Positions 39,779 to 50,499 of a DNA stretch of 64,000 nucleotides are shown here, one piece after another; the stretch's first letter is position 1; each line of letters starts with the position of its first letter. The notes beneath the pieces are model-generated. The model worked only from the letters and a program-made list of their open reading frames with translations. It was not told the origin of the DNA and searched no databases. The translations under genes and the position numbers were made by a program. This DNA is from Rikenellaceae bacterium (GTDB lineage: Bacteria; Bacteroidota; Bacteroidia; Bacteroidales; Rikenellaceae), in the NCBI GenBank assembly GCA_017463585.1, contig JAFTOX010000003.1, positions 248,001 through 312,000 on the forward strand, read 5' to 3'.

Positions 39779-40711
39779 CTATGCCTCCTTCTTCACTTGA
39801 ACTCGCTTACCAATCATCTCGATTACATAGATCAGCGCAAAACCCACAACACACGACACGATAGCCAACACCAAATGCGACTCACCGCCCAGCACCTCAA
39901 ACTGCGCGGGCGAAACATTTGCCTGCACCAGAGGTTGCTCCACGCCGTGGCTATCAAGATAGGTTTCGAGGGTCTGTTTCCACGGCCACACCTTATTGAG
40001 CGAACCAATCATAAAGCCCATCAACATCGTTACGGTAGCATCGTGCCACTTTGCCAGCAACCACGACAATACGTGCGAGAAGCTAACGATACCCACAATC
40101 GCTCCCACGGCGAAGATCGCCAAAACGCCAATATTAAGTTCGGTCACAGCCTCCATTATATACATATATTTACCCAGCAACAAGAGGATAAATGCGCCCG
40201 AGATACCCGGCAGAATCATTGCACAAATAGCAATCGCACCCGACAACATCACAAACCACCAATCGTTCGGGGTCGTTGCGGGCGAAACCACTGTAATCCA
40301 ATATGATAGTGCGATACCGACAATCATCGTCACGACCGATGTTACACTCCAACGATTCACCTCACGGGCAACCATCAGTGCCGAGGCAATAATCAATCCG
40401 AAAAAGAACGACCAAGTGATGATAGGGTGATTTTCGAGCATATAGGTCATCAGTCGTGCCATTGTCAAAATGGCTACGCCGATACCAGCAATCAGCGAGC
40501 ATAGGAATTTACCATTGACCTTCTCCCACAATGCACGGAACTTACCCGAAAAGAGAAGTTTGATTGCCTCTAAGTCGATACTTTTGATCGAGCCGAGCAA
40601 CTCCTCGTAGATTCCCGAGATAAATGCGATAGTTCCACCCGACACACCCGGCACAACATCGGCCATTCCCATTGCACAGCCTTTGAGGCCAACCATAAAA
40701 TATTTATTCAT
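39779..40711 (-). CDS. DUF368 membrane protein
   Basis: 310 aa from ATG at 40711 (MNKYFMVGLKGCAMGMADVV); the longer frame upstream is non-coding. The signature MADVVPGVSGGTIAFISGIY and a later MILPGISGAFILLLLGKYMY, with about eight membrane helices, define DUF368. Members are linked to undecaprenyl-phosphate (C55-P) translocation in some bacteria, which is established for the PopT group. That role here is inference. Confidence 0.85.
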   Translation of the reverse strand: MNKYFMVGLKGCAMGMADVVPGVSGGTIAFISGIYEELLGSIKSIDLEAIKLLFSGKFRALWEKVNGKFLCSLIAGIGVAILTMARLMTYMLENHPIITWSFFFGLIIASALMVAREVNRWSVTSVVTMIVGIALSYWITVVSPATTPNDWWFVMLSGAIAICAMILPGISGAFILLLLGKYMYIMEAVTELNIGVLAIFAVGAIVGIVSFSHVLSWLLAKWHDATVTMLMGFMIGSLNKVWPWKQTLETYLDSHGVEQPLVQANVSPAQFEVLGGESHLVLAIVSCVVGFALIYVIEMIGKRVQVKKEA

Positions 40712-40741
40712 AGAAAATATGTTTTGCGATTTGTAACCACG

Positions 40742-40830
40742 CAAAGATAGTCGTTTCGACGCAACCGACAAAACAAAAACAATTAATCTGGCCATAATGA
40801 GCAATAAGTCGCAAGAATTAGCTATCTTTG
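40742..40830. promoter_or_regulatory. divergent -7 boxes for DUF368-aroE and the hexosaminidase
   Basis: TATCTTTG occurs on the minus strand (40749-40742), 30 bp before the DUF368 gene, and on the plus strand (40823-40830), about 29 bp before the hexosaminidase gene. Confidence 0.6.
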
Positions 40831-40858
40831 TCCCTAAACTAATGTACTCACTCAAACA

Positions 40859-42520
40859 ATGAAGGCAAAACTTCTCACTCTGCTCGTTGCGCTGACCGCC
40901 ATTTGTAGTGTTGCGCAATCCGAGAACATCAATCTGAACATTATACCCGAACCCGTCCAGAGCGTAATCACGGGCGATAGTTGCTATCGTTTGGGGCGTG
41001 GCGCGGTGATTCGCACCGAGGCCGATCTGCGATTCCCTGCCGAATATCTGGCCGAATACACCGATCACTATCTCGGTATACCGTTGAAGGTCGAGGTCCC
41101 GCAACCCGTGAAACGTCGAGGCAAGACGATTGCAATCACCGAACCGCTGGCACACGGTGTTCGCTTAGTAAATCTTAATAACGGTAAGGTTTCGGGCGGC
41201 TATCGTTTGAAGATCACGCACGACAATGGGGTAGTGATCGAGGGAAATGACGCTGCGGGTGTATTCTATGGTGTGCAGACGCTGATTCAGTTGCTGCCGA
41301 CACAAGCGGGCGTGTTGCCTCGTCTGCCTGAGGTTGAGATCGAAGATTATCCACGTTTTGAGTATCGCGGTATGCACCTCGACGTTGTGCGCCATTTCTT
41401 CCCGATCGATTACGTGAAGCGCTATATCGACTATATGGCATTGCATAAACTCAACTATTTCCATTGGCATTTGACCGACGATCAAGGTTGGCGAGTTGAG
41501 ATGAAATGCCGTCCCGAATTGACCGCAATCGGCGCTCATCGTGCGGGCGAGATCGAGGGCTACTTCCCCGGCAAATACCACTATCACCCCTACGAAGGCT
41601 ACTACACTCACGAGCAGATTCGTGAGGTGATCGAGTACGCTGCCGAGCGACACATCACGGTAATTCCCGAGATCGACATTCCGGGTCACTGTATGGCTGT
41701 TCTGGCAACCTATCCCCATTTCAGCACCACGCCCGAGAAGGTCGAGGGTTGCGCTCCTACGTGGGGTATCTACAATCGTCGCAACAATGTCCTCACGCCT
41801 TCACAAGAGGTATTCGATTTCCTGACTGACGTTTTCAGCGAGTTGTGTGACCTGTTCCCCTCGCCCTACATTCACCTCGGTGGCGATGAGTGCGCAAAGA
41901 AGTGGTGGAAAGAATCACCAGCAGCTCAGCAGTTTATGAAAGAACACAACCTTGCTGACGAGAAGGCTCTGCAAAGCTATTTCGTCCACTACGTGCAGCG
42001 CGTTATTGAATCGAAGGGCAAGCGCGCCATTGGCTGGGACGAGGTGCTCGAAGGGGGCATTTCGAAGGATTGTATCATTATGAATTGGCGACGCCCGAAT
42101 TTCGGAGCTAATGCTCTGCAAGCGGGCAATCGCACCATTTTCACCTGCTCGCAATGGTCATATTTCAATGTTCGTGAGAGTCGTTCACAGCAGGAGATTG
42201 GACCACGTGGACCTATGCCTCTCGAAAAGGTCTATGGTTTTGAACCCATCGCTGACACGTTGACCGTTGAGCAGCAGCAACTCGTTTGGGGTATTCAGGG
42301 CTGTCTGTGGACCGAGTATATTCAGAATACTTGGAAAGCGGAGTATAGCCTCTTCCCGCGTATATCGGCAATGGCTGAGAATGCGTGGTCACCGCGCGAG
42401 CGCAAGAGTTGGGAGAATTTCTCGCAAAAGGTCGTTCGTCAGTTCGATCGTTATGAGTTGTGGGGTATTCGTTACAACGACGCATTCCTGCGTCAGCAGG
42501 ATATAGTGCGAGCAAGATAG
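40859..42520 (+). CDS. GH20 beta-N-acetylhexosaminidase
   Basis: 553 aa with a signal peptide (MKAKLLTLLVALTAICSVAQ). The N-terminal GH20b domain precedes the (beta/alpha)8 domain, with RGMHLDVVRHFFPIDYVKRY, NYFHWHLTDDQGWRVEMK and the catalytic Asp-Glu pair in HLGGDECAKKWW. It removes terminal GlcNAc/GalNAc from glycans in the periplasm or outside, fitting a gut mucin or host-glycan user. Confidence 0.95.
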   Translation: MKAKLLTLLVALTAICSVAQSENINLNIIPEPVQSVITGDSCYRLGRGAVIRTEADLRFPAEYLAEYTDHYLGIPLKVEVPQPVKRRGKTIAITEPLAHGVRLVNLNNGKVSGGYRLKITHDNGVVIEGNDAAGVFYGVQTLIQLLPTQAGVLPRLPEVEIEDYPRFEYRGMHLDVVRHFFPIDYVKRYIDYMALHKLNYFHWHLTDDQGWRVEMKCRPELTAIGAHRAGEIEGYFPGKYHYHPYEGYYTHEQIREVIEYAAERHITVIPEIDIPGHCMAVLATYPHFSTTPEKVEGCAPTWGIYNRRNNVLTPSQEVFDFLTDVFSELCDLFPSPYIHLGGDECAKKWWKESPAAQQFMKEHNLADEKALQSYFVHYVQRVIESKGKRAIGWDEVLEGGISKDCIIMNWRRPNFGANALQAGNRTIFTCSQWSYFNVRESRSQQEIGPRGPMPLEKVYGFEPIADTLTVEQQQLVWGIQGCLWTEYIQNTWKAEYSLFPRISAMAENAWSPRERKSWENFSQKVVRQFDRYELWGIRYNDAFLRQQDIVRAR

Positions 42521-42540
42521 CCTACACTACTTCAACTAAA

Positions 42541-42569
42541 AAGGCGTTGCCCACTCGGGACAACGCCTT
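42541..42569. terminator. bidirectional terminator
   Basis: AAGGCGTTG and CAACGCCTT form a 9-bp stem with T-rich tails on both sides. It separates the hexosaminidase and rubrerythrin genes. Confidence 0.8.
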
Positions 42570-42590
42570 CTCTTTTTCAAGCAGAGATTA

Positions 42591-43166
42591 TTAATAGTTC
42601 TCCTTCTTAGGCTCGAAGAACGACTGCGGGTGCAAGCAAGCGGGACAAGCCTTCGGTGCCTCCTCAGCCTCTACGATATAACCGCAGTTGCGGCACTGCC
42701 ACCAGATCTTGCCATCACGACGGAAGAAGTCGCCATCGGTAATGCGGCTCAACAACTTCAAGTAGCGACGCTCGTGCTCAGCCTCGACGGTCGAAATTGC
42801 ACGGAATGCAGCAGCTACTGCGGGGAAGCCCTCCTCCTCAGCTACCTTAGCAAAATCGGGATAGAGTACGTCCCACTCCTCGTTCTCGCCCTTAGCGGCA
42901 GCGAGCAGGTTCTCCTGAGTAGTACCGATCTTACCTGCGGGATAGGTTGCAGTGATGGTTACATCGCCACCTTCGAGGAACTTGAAGAAACGCTTAGCGT
43001 GCTCTTTCTCCTGTTCAGCGGTTTCCATAAATACGGCTGCGATCTGCTCGTAACCCTCCTTCTTAGCTACGCTTGCGAAGAAAGTGTAGCGAGTGCGTGC
43101 CTGCGACTCACCTGCGAATGCTTTGAGCAGGTTCTGCTCGGTCTGAGTACCTTTAAGACTTTTCAT
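42591..43166 (-). CDS. rbr: rubrerythrin
   Basis: 191 aa from ATG at 43166. The four-helix diiron domain carries [20 protein letters not shown] and [17 protein letters not shown] with the expected Glu/His ligands. The C-terminal rubredoxin knuckles are CRNCG and CPAC. It reduces hydrogen peroxide in anaerobes. A minus-strand TATATTTG -7 box (43218-43211) lies 45 bp upstream. Confidence 0.95.
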   Translation of the reverse strand: MKSLKGTQTEQNLLKAFAGESQARTRYTFFASVAKKEGYEQIAAVFMETAEQEKEHAKRFFKFLEGGDVTITATYPAGKIGTTQENLLAAAKGENEEWDVLYPDFAKVAEEEGFPAVAAAFRAISTVEAEHERRYLKLLSRITDGDFFRRDGKIWWQCRNCGYIVEAEEAPKACPACLHPQSFFEPKKENY

Positions 43167-43210
43167 ATTTTCTGTTTGTTTTGAGAGTTTTGTTATCAAT
43201 TTCTTAACTG

Positions 43211-43344
43211 CAAATATAGCGATAAAAAATCGAATTTTGTATCATTAAATCGATTTTTTATTCTTATACAACCATTTGTTTTACTTATAGTTGTTCGAAG
43301 AAAGGCAATTAGAATTGTGAATCGCATTTTTTTTCGTATCTTTG
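43211..43344. promoter_or_regulatory. divergent -7 boxes for rubrerythrin and ettA
   Basis: TATATTTG on the minus strand (43218-43211) and TATCTTTG on the plus strand (43337-43344) serve the two diverging genes. Confidence 0.6.
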
Positions 43345-43388
43345 TCCGATTATTCTTTTGCAAATATTAATAATAGAGATATAACATT

Positions 43389-45062
43389 ATGGCAGACGAA
43401 AAAATCATCTTTTCAATGGTCGGCGTGAGCAAGACTTTCACCAACCAGAAAAAGGTTTTGAACAACATCTACCTCTCATTCTTCTATGGTGCCAAGATCG
43501 GTATCATCGGTCTGAACGGATCGGGTAAATCTACCCTGATGAAGATCATCGCCGGAATCGACAAGAACTACCAAGGTGAGGTGGTTTTCTCACCGGGTTA
43601 CACCGTAGGCTATTTGGAGCAGGAGCCGCAGCTCGACGACACGAAGACCGTCCGCGAGGTGGTCGAAGAGGGTTGCGCCGCAACGGTAGCTCTCTTGAAA
43701 GAGTACGAGGAGATCAACAATAAATTTATGGAGCCGATGAGCGACGACGAGATGGCGCGCCTCATCGAGCGTCAGGGTGAGCTGACCGAGCAGATCGACC
43801 AGGTGAATGGTTGGGAGCTCGATAGCGTTTTGGAGCGTGCGATGGACGCTCTGCGTTGTCCCGATGCCGACCAGTCGGTGAAGGTGCTGTCGGGTGGTGA
43901 GCGCCGCCGTGTGGCTCTGTGCCGTCTGTTGTTGCAGCAGCCCGATGTGTTGTTGCTCGACGAGCCTACCAACCACCTCGACGCCGAGAGTATCGATTGG
44001 TTGGAGCAGCACTTGCAGCAGTACAAGGGTACGGTCATTGCCGTTACCCACGACCGTTATTTCTTGGATAACGTTGCGGGCTGGATCTTGGAGCTCGACC
44101 GTGGCGAGGGTATTCCTTGGAAGGGCAACTACTCGGGCTGGCTCGATCAGAAGTCTAAGCGTCTGGCAATGGAAGAGAAGCAGGAGAGCAAGCGTCGCAA
44201 GACATTGGAGCGCGAGTTGGAGTGGGTGCGTATGAGCCCCAAAGCGCGCCACGCTAAGAGCAAGGCTCGTCTGTCGGCATACGATAAGATGTTGAACGAG
44301 GATACAAAGCAGAAGGAGGAGAAACTCGAAATCTTCATCCCGAACGGTCCGCGTTTGGGCAATGTGGTGATCGAGGCTCAGGACGTGAGCAAGGCATTTG
44401 GCGACCGCGTTCTGTACGAGGGTCTGAACTTCTCGTTGCCTCCCGCAGGTATCGTCGGTGTGATTGGTCCTAACGGTACGGGTAAGACAACGCTGTTCCG
44501 TATGATTATGGGATTGGAGCAGCCGACGTCGGGTAGCTTCCGCGTGGGCGAGACCGTCAAATTGGCATACGTCGATCAGCAGCACAAGTCGATTGATCCC
44601 GAGAAGAGTGTCTATGAGGTAATTTCGCAGAATAGCGATCTGATCACACTCGGCAACCGCACGATCAATGCCCGTGCATACGTTTCGCGTTTCAACTTCT
44701 CGGGCACCGATCAGGAGAAGAAGTGCGGTATGTTGTCGGGTGGTGAGCGCAACCGCCTGCACTTGGCTTTGGCTCTGAAAGAGGAGGGCAACGTTCTGCT
44801 GCTCGATGAGCCGACCAACGATATCGACGTGAATACGCTGCGTGCGTTGGAGGAGGGTTTGGAGAACTTTGCAGGTTGTGCTGTTGTGATCTCGCACGAC
44901 CGTTGGTTCTTGGACCGTATCGCAACACATATCCTCTCGTTCGAGGGCGACTCGAAGGTGGTATTCTTCGAGGGTTCGTACTCGGAGTACGAGGAGCACA
45001 AGCGCGCAATGGGCGAGGATACAACCCCCAAGCGTGTTAAGTATAAGAAATTGATGGAGTAA
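43389..45062 (+). CDS. ettA: ABC-F translational throttle ATPase EttA
   Basis: 557 aa. Two ABC domains: Walker [10 protein letters not shown] and GPNGTGKTT, signatures [11 protein letters not shown] and [11 protein letters not shown], joined by the linker [20 protein letters not shown]. No membrane part, as in soluble ABC-F proteins that act on the ribosome E-site. It starts a three-gene operon with hisS and an S41 peptidase, each gap about 14 bp. Confidence 0.92.
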   Translation: MADEKIIFSMVGVSKTFTNQKKVLNNIYLSFFYGAKIGIIGLNGSGKSTLMKIIAGIDKNYQGEVVFSPGYTVGYLEQEPQLDDTKTVREVVEEGCAATVALLKEYEEINNKFMEPMSDDEMARLIERQGELTEQIDQVNGWELDSVLERAMDALRCPDADQSVKVLSGGERRRVALCRLLLQQPDVLLLDEPTNHLDAESIDWLEQHLQQYKGTVIAVTHDRYFLDNVAGWILELDRGEGIPWKGNYSGWLDQKSKRLAMEEKQESKRRKTLERELEWVRMSPKARHAKSKARLSAYDKMLNEDTKQKEEKLEIFIPNGPRLGNVVIEAQDVSKAFGDRVLYEGLNFSLPPAGIVGVIGPNGTGKTTLFRMIMGLEQPTSGSFRVGETVKLAYVDQQHKSIDPEKSVYEVISQNSDLITLGNRTINARAYVSRFNFSGTDQEKKCGMLSGGERNRLHLALALKEEGNVLLLDEPTNDIDVNTLRALEEGLENFAGCAVVISHDRWFLDRIATHILSFEGDSKVVFFEGSYSEYEEHKRAMGEDTTPKRVKYKKLME

Positions 45063-45076
45063 AACGATTTACAATA

Positions 45077-46435
45077 ATGGCTATTCAAAAACCTTCGATA
45101 CCAAAGGGAACACGCGATTTCTCGCCTGCCGAGATGATGCGTCGTACCTATATTTTCGACTCGATCAAGGAGGTGTTCCGCACCTTCGGATATGCACCGC
45201 TCGAAACCCCTGCGATGGAGAACCTCTCGTCGCTGATGGGCAAGTATGGCGAGGAGGGCGATAAATTGCTCTTCAAGGTGCTCAATTCGGGTGATTTTGC
45301 CGCTAAGGTAGCACCCGAAGAGTTGGCGAACTCCACCGCGCTGGCAGCAAAGATCTGCGAGAAGGGTCTGCGTTACGATCTGACCGTTCCGTTTGCCCGC
45401 TACGTTGTGCAGCACCAGAACGAGATTTCGTTCCCCTTCAAACGCTATCAGGTGCAGCCCGTATGGCGTGCCGATCGTCCGCAGAAGGGTCGCTACCGCG
45501 AATTTTATCAGTGCGACGTCGATGTGATCGGTTCGCGCAGCTTGATGAATGAGGTCGAGTTGATCCGCATTGTCGAGCGCGTATTCCGCAAGTTGGGTAT
45601 TCGCGTGGTGCTCAAAATGAACAACCGCAAGATACTCTACGGTATTGCCGAAACGATCGGTTATGCCGACAAGATGATCGACATCACCGTAGCTATCGAT
45701 AAGTTGGAGAAGATCGGCTTGGACGCTGTCAATGCCGAGCTCATCGAGCGTGGTATTGATGCCGAGTCGGTGGCTCGTCTGCGTCCGATTTTGGAGTTGG
45801 AGGGCGACAATATGTCGAAACTCTCGAAGCTCGAAGAGGTGATTGGCGAGAGCGAAACGGGCCGCAAGGGTATCGAGGAGATGCGTACCATTTTCGGCTA
45901 TACCGAGGCGTTGGGCGTTGCGCTCGATATCGAGCTCGACCTGTCGCTGGCACGTGGTTTGAACTACTATACGGGTGCGATTTTCGAGGTCAAGGCTCTC
46001 GACTACGCTATTGGCAGTATCTGCGGTGGCGGTCGCTACGACGATTTGACGGGCATTTTCGGTCTGTCGGGAATGTCGGGTGTGGGAATCTCGTTCGGTG
46101 CCGATCGTATCTACGACGTGATGTGCGGATTGGAGCTGTTCCCTGCCGATACGATGGTTACGACCAAGGTGCTGTTTGTCAATCTGGGCGAGGCCGAGCA
46201 GTTGGCATCAATGCGTGCAGTCGATACGTTGCGCTCGGCAGGTATCTCGGCTGAGGTCTATCCCGACAGTGCGAAGATGAAAAAGCAGATGGAGTATGCC
46301 AACCGTCGTGGCATTCCCTACGTGGTGATCATCGGTAGCGACGAGCTGGCTGAGGGTGCGGCGACACTCAAAGATATGCAGCGCGGCGAGCAGGTCAAGG
46401 TCGCAATTGTTGATCTTGTGCAGCATATTAAATAG
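45077..46435 (+). CDS. hisS: histidyl-tRNA synthetase
   Basis: 452 aa class II synthetase: motif 1 near [20 protein letters not shown], motif 2 [20 protein letters not shown], HisA box [15 protein letters not shown], motif 3 [15 protein letters not shown], and a C-terminal anticodon-binding domain. It charges tRNA-His. Confidence 0.95.
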   Translation: MAIQKPSIPKGTRDFSPAEMMRRTYIFDSIKEVFRTFGYAPLETPAMENLSSLMGKYGEEGDKLLFKVLNSGDFAAKVAPEELANSTALAAKICEKGLRYDLTVPFARYVVQHQNEISFPFKRYQVQPVWRADRPQKGRYREFYQCDVDVIGSRSLMNEVELIRIVERVFRKLGIRVVLKMNNRKILYGIAETIGYADKMIDITVAIDKLEKIGLDAVNAELIERGIDAESVARLRPILELEGDNMSKLSKLEEVIGESETGRKGIEEMRTIFGYTEALGVALDIELDLSLARGLNYYTGAIFEVKALDYAIGSICGGGRYDDLTGIFGLSGMSGVGISFGADRIYDVMCGLELFPADTMVTTKVLFVNLGEAEQLASMRAVDTLRSAGISAEVYPDSAKMKKQMEYANRRGIPYVVIIGSDELAEGAATLKDMQRGEQVKVAIVDLVQHIK

Positions 46436-46449
46436 ACGAAAATTTTGAA

Positions 46450-48018
46450 ATGAAGCGATTGCTTGCGATAATTTGTGCTTTAATGGTTAGTGTCGGGGTG
46501 GCGGCTCAAAGCAGCAACGCCGACACCAAGCCACAAGCCGATCCATCGCAGCAGTTGCAGAAGCTTGTCCAATTCTACCGTTATCTGGTTGGTTTCTACA
46601 TTGATGAGGTCGATAGCGAGCAGCTGGTCGAGGACGCCATTGTCAAAATGCTCTCGGAACTCGATCCACATTCGACCTACATCGATCCCGACGAGATGAA
46701 GGGTGTGCGCGAAGATTTCGATGGCAGTTTCAGTGGTATCGGAGTCGAATTTCGTGTGATGGAGGATACGATCCGCGTAGTGAATACCATTGCGGGAGGT
46801 CCGTCAGCCGAAGTTGGTGTAATGCCTAATGATCGCATCATCACGATTGACGGTCAGAGTGTTATCGGTGTCGAACAGAGCAAAGTACCCTCGCTTCTGC
46901 GTGGCAAGGAGGGCACCAAGGTCGATATCGAGATCGCACGCCACGGTGAGCCAAAACCGCTGGGATTCACCATTGTACGTCGTCAAATACCGATTAATAC
47001 GGTCGATGCCGCCTATATGATCACGCCCACGACGGCATATATCAAGGTTAATCGCTTTGCGCGCAAGACGATGGAGGAATTCCGCGAGGCGATGGAGAGT
47101 ATGCCGCAAGCCAAGCAACTCATTCTGGATCTGCGCGGCAATGGTGGTGGATTGATCGAGCCTGCGATCGAAATGGCGAGCTACTTCCTGCCCAAAGGGT
47201 CGGCGGTGGTTTCGACCGAGGGACGTGTTATCCCGACTGAGACCTACTCGGCACGTGCCGACGGCAAGTTCTTGAAGGGTAAGGTCGCGGTGCTGATTGA
47301 CGAAACGTCAGCATCGGCAAGCGAGATTGTATCGGGAGCGTTGCAGGATTGGGATCGCGCAACGATTATTGGTCGTCCGAGTTTTGGTAAGGGGTTGGTG
47401 CAGCGACAGATACCGATGGTCGATGGCTCTGCTGTGCGACTGACCGTTGCACGATATCACACGCCGACAGGACGCGTTATCCAGCGTCCGTTCGAGAAGG
47501 GCAAACGCGAGGAGTATTACGCTAACCTAATGAAGCGATTGACAGGCGATTACGCACTTGATTCGGTTGCGCTCGACACGTTGCCCAAATACAAGACGCT
47601 GATCAAAGGTCGCACAGTTTATGGCGGTGGTGGCATTATGCCCGATATCACAATTCCGGTAGACACGTCGGATTACACCGATTATTGGGCAGAGTTGAGC
47701 CGTCGCGGTGTGTTGGCTGAGTATGTTGTCAATTACCTCGATATGCACCGTGCGGAGTTGCAAGCGCAATACTCAACCGATGAGAGTTTCGTCGCGCACT
47801 TCGAGGTGAGCGACGAAATGATTGAGGCGTTGGCACAGTTTGCCGAGGGACGCAGTATCGCTCGAAAAGATGAGGAATTGGCCATTTCACGCACCTCAAT
47901 TGCCGAAATCGTAAAGGCTCTTATCGCACAACGCCTATGGGACACAACGGCCTATTTCAAGGTCATTAATCGCACAAATCCATACATTGAGCGTGCATTG
48001 GCAGAATTAGATAAATAA
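46450..48018 (+). CDS. S41 family C-terminal processing peptidase
   Basis: 522 aa with a signal peptide (MKRLLAIICALMVSVGVAAQ). PDZ domain (SGIGVEFRVMEDTIRVVNTI, GPSAEVGVMPNDRI) then the peptidase with the catalytic serine in DETSASASEIVSGAL and the downstream lysine in RPSFGKGLVQ. It acts as a periplasmic tail-specific protease. It is the last gene of the ettA-hisS cluster. Confidence 0.9.
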   Translation: MKRLLAIICALMVSVGVAAQSSNADTKPQADPSQQLQKLVQFYRYLVGFYIDEVDSEQLVEDAIVKMLSELDPHSTYIDPDEMKGVREDFDGSFSGIGVEFRVMEDTIRVVNTIAGGPSAEVGVMPNDRIITIDGQSVIGVEQSKVPSLLRGKEGTKVDIEIARHGEPKPLGFTIVRRQIPINTVDAAYMITPTTAYIKVNRFARKTMEEFREAMESMPQAKQLILDLRGNGGGLIEPAIEMASYFLPKGSAVVSTEGRVIPTETYSARADGKFLKGKVAVLIDETSASASEIVSGALQDWDRATIIGRPSFGKGLVQRQIPMVDGSAVRLTVARYHTPTGRVIQRPFEKGKREEYYANLMKRLTGDYALDSVALDTLPKYKTLIKGRTVYGGGGIMPDITIPVDTSDYTDYWAELSRRGVLAEYVVNYLDMHRAELQAQYSTDESFVAHFEVSDEMIEALAQFAEGRSIARKDEELAISRTSIAEIVKALIAQRLWDTTAYFKVINRTNPYIERALAELDK

Positions 48019-48141
48019 TTGCTAAATTGCAACTCTCTACAAGTGAGATTATTCTACCAAAACATTGAGAATTTCATCTGCTCTATTTTGCTAAATCGAA
48101 GAAAAGTTGTATTTTTACGCCGTTAAATAACAATAAGGCGT

Positions 48142-48492
48142 ATGTTAGACTATCAAAAAACGGGCGAAAATTACGACGACCCTAATTACACTAAGGCAAT
48201 TAAGGCTGGCCGCAGAACCTACTTTTTCGATGTGAAGGCAACTCGCGGCGACGATCTATACATTACAATCACCGAAAGCCGTAAACGCACGGCTCCCGAC
48301 GGCAACGTGATGTACGACCGACGTACAATGTTCTTATACAAAGAGGATTTCGAGAAATTCGAAAACGGACTGAAAGATGCGATTGACTTCATCAAACAGA
48401 GTAAGCCTGAACTTTTCGATGCCGATGGCCATCTGATTCAGACCGAGAGCACAGGTATGAGCTCGATTGATGAAGAGTTCGAGAAGTTGTAA
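48142..48492 (+). CDS. PUR-alpha-like protein (DUF3276)
   Basis: 116 aa: AIKAGRRTYFFDVKATRGDD, LYITITESRKR and KEDFEKFENGLKDAIDFIKQ are the Bacteroidota PUR-alpha/DUF3276 pattern, related to single-stranded nucleic-acid-binding PUR domains. Cellular role not defined. It is monocistronic, with a strong terminator. Confidence 0.85.
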   Translation: MLDYQKTGENYDDPNYTKAIKAGRRTYFFDVKATRGDDLYITITESRKRTAPDGNVMYDRRTMFLYKEDFEKFENGLKDAIDFIKQSKPELFDADGHLIQTESTGMSSIDEEFEKL

Positions 48493-48513
48493 TTAAGCCT
48501 CGCTATGAGCACT

Positions 48514-48551
48514 ACGACCTCGCTTCCGCAATGGAAGCGAGGTCGTTTTTT
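48514..48551 (+). terminator. strong terminator after the DUF3276 gene
   Basis: ACGACCTCGCTTCC and GGAAGCGAGGTCGT form a 14-bp stem with a 5-nt loop, followed by six T. Confidence 0.85.
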
Positions 48552-48565
48552 GTTCGATCACTGGG

Positions 48566-49315
48566 CTATTTCTCTGCCGCTTTGATCGGCAATCGTTCCC
48601 ACAACCAACGAGGAATGCAACGCCACAAAGAGGTCAAAATCGCATAACGCCAATCGATTACCGCCACACGACGTCGAGCAACAACCGCACGTACAATACG
48701 ACGTGCGGCGTAAGGCGTTGACATCAGCATAGGGTAGCGACGTGCATCGAGATCAAGCAACGGGGTAGCGACGAATCCCGGGCGAATATCCGTAAATGAG
48801 ATATCGACCTTCGCAATGGCACACTGTTGTGCAAGTGACTGAATATAGCAGTTTTGCATTCGTTTAGTAGCCGAATAAGCAGGAGCCGCACCAAGTCCCT
48901 TCGTGCCGGCAATGCTCGATACGACGGCAATTTGAGCACCCTTAACGGCATTGTCGCGGAAATAACGATAGGCACATCCGACCATACGGCAGAAGCCCTC
49001 GCTATTGACACGCACGGTACTGAGTTCGATTGCAGGTTCGAGCGTGAGGTTATTCTTGCCGACGCCCGACACGTGGAAGTAGGTATCAACGCCACCCATA
49101 CGATCAATCAGCGCAAGCAGTTGCTCATCTGCCTTCGGATCGGTAATGTCGATTGTAGCCACGTGAACACGCTCGGGCGCAATGGCACGAATCTGTTCCA
49201 AAGCCTCAGTGCGACGTCCGCAGACACCTACAACATAACCTCGTGCGAGGAAATCCTCAGCGCACGCACGCCCCAAACCCGAGGTTGCGCCCATTATAAT
49301 AATACGTTTCTCCAT
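48566..49315 (-). CDS. short-chain dehydrogenase/reductase
   Basis: 249 aa: the NAD(P) motif MGATSGLGRACAEDFLARGY, catalytic YSATKR with upstream serine in VVSSIAGTKGLG. The C-terminus is extended and hydrophobic/basic. Substrate unknown. It follows the CapA-like gene by 3 bp. Confidence 0.85.
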   Translation of the reverse strand: MEKRIIIMGATSGLGRACAEDFLARGYVVGVCGRRTEALEQIRAIAPERVHVATIDITDPKADEQLLALIDRMGGVDTYFHVSGVGKNNLTLEPAIELSTVRVNSEGFCRMVGCAYRYFRDNAVKGAQIAVVSSIAGTKGLGAAPAYSATKRMQNCYIQSLAQQCAIAKVDISFTDIRPGFVATPLLDLDARRYPMLMSTPYAARRIVRAVVARRRVAVIDWRYAILTSLWRCIPRWLWERLPIKAAEK

Positions 49316-49318
49316 ATC

Positions 49319-50413
49319 TTAGTTTTTAAGTAACGTTCGACAATCATTGATAAACTGCGTATAGCGATAGCGTGCCGCCGAGCTCATCGTCAGCGTATCA
49401 CCAACCGACTGAGGGACAATGCGATAATCGGGACAAAGCACCCAAATAGGAATCGGACACACCGCAATCGACGGTGCCGCATTGTCCACACGTGATACCG
49501 TCACCTCTGCCAGCAAACCACCATCGCTATATCGCCATTGTTGATTCGAAACCATATTACCGAGCGAGTAGACCGTAGCCCAACGAGCCGCCGAATCGCA
49601 CTCGATCGGTTGTGCCACGTGGGGGTGGCTACCGATAACCAACTCAACACCCTGGCGACGGCAGAACTCCGCCACCGCACGTTGTGCACGATTTGGTCGA
49701 CGCTGATACTCCTCGCCCCAATGCAACATCACGCACACCACATCGGCACGCTCGCGATCAATCGCTGCAATATCTGCCGCCATTTGTACCGTATCGATAC
49801 GATTGACAACCATTCCGCGCGGTGTCGGCAAGCCGTTCGTGCCATAGGTATAATTGAGCATTGCGATCGTAATATCCGCCGCAGAAACATAGAGTGGCTG
49901 ACGAGCCATAGAGTCAGCATACGCACCCATATAGTTGATTTTCAAGCTATCGAGCACACTGATCGTCGTTGTAATGCCCGAAGCTCCTCGATCGCAAATA
50001 TGGTTATTGGCCAATGCTGCCACATCGACACCTGCGTATTGCAAGCTTACAGCCAACTCTGCGGGCGTGCGAAACATCGGGTAGCCCGTATAAGGCGGAC
50101 GGCGCGAGAGGGTAGTTTCGAGGTTTACAACCGCCAAATCTGCCTGTTGCAGAATCGGAGCAACATACTCGAACGAGCGATCAAACGAATAGCCATCAGC
50201 GGTCTGCGCAGCCGAGAGCTGAGGTGTATGAGCCATAACATCGCCACCGAAAACAATCTTCGCACGACGCACCGAAGGCGGTGACTGCAAAGCCATATTG
50301 GTTGCCGTCGTCACCAGCGAACGCACGGGCACCACTCGCTCGACATAGAGCACTTCGCCTGCCACCAACGAGGCAAGCAGCGTAGCATAGAGTATCGAGA
50401 GAAAGGTCTTCAT
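49319..50413 (-). CDS. CapA family metallophosphoesterase-like protein
   Basis: 364 aa with an N-terminal signal anchor (residues 1-20). The CapA core shows IVFGGDVMAHTPQL, DLAVVNLETTLSRRPPYTGY, NHICDRG, CVMLHWGEEYQRRPNRAQRA and VIGSHPHVAQPIE. The family is linked to poly-gamma-glutamate capsule synthesis, but many members have other roles. It is probably co-transcribed with the SDR. Confidence 0.85.
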   Translation of the reverse strand: MKTFLSILYATLLASLVAGEVLYVERVVPVRSLVTTATNMALQSPPSVRRAKIVFGGDVMAHTPQLSAAQTADGYSFDRSFEYVAPILQQADLAVVNLETTLSRRPPYTGYPMFRTPAELAVSLQYAGVDVAALANNHICDRGASGITTTISVLDSLKINYMGAYADSMARQPLYVSAADITIAMLNYTYGTNGLPTPRGMVVNRIDTVQMAADIAAIDRERADVVCVMLHWGEEYQRRPNRAQRAVAEFCRRQGVELVIGSHPHVAQPIECDSAARWATVYSLGNMVSNQQWRYSDGGLLAEVTVSRVDNAAPSIAVCPIPIWVLCPDYRIVPQSVGDTLTMSSAARYRYTQFINDCRTLLKN

Positions 50414-50450
50414 TGTGGACGATTGTGGCGTTATCGCATTAAAACAATCT

Positions 50451-50478
50451 CAAATATAGAAATAAATATGTATATTTG
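50451..50478. promoter_or_regulatory. divergent -7 boxes
   Basis: TATATTTG on the minus strand (50458-50451) for the CapA-SDR pair and TATATTTG on the plus strand (50471-50478) for the DUF4491-like gene are only 12 bp apart, so the two promoters overlap. Confidence 0.6.
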
Positions 50479-50499
50479 CACATATTTAACCCCATTTTT

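Noticed and set aside
40712..41155. 148-residue N-terminal extension of the DUF368 protein
   Set aside because: It overlaps the start of the hexosaminidase gene and both promoters. The family N-terminus begins at ATG 40711.
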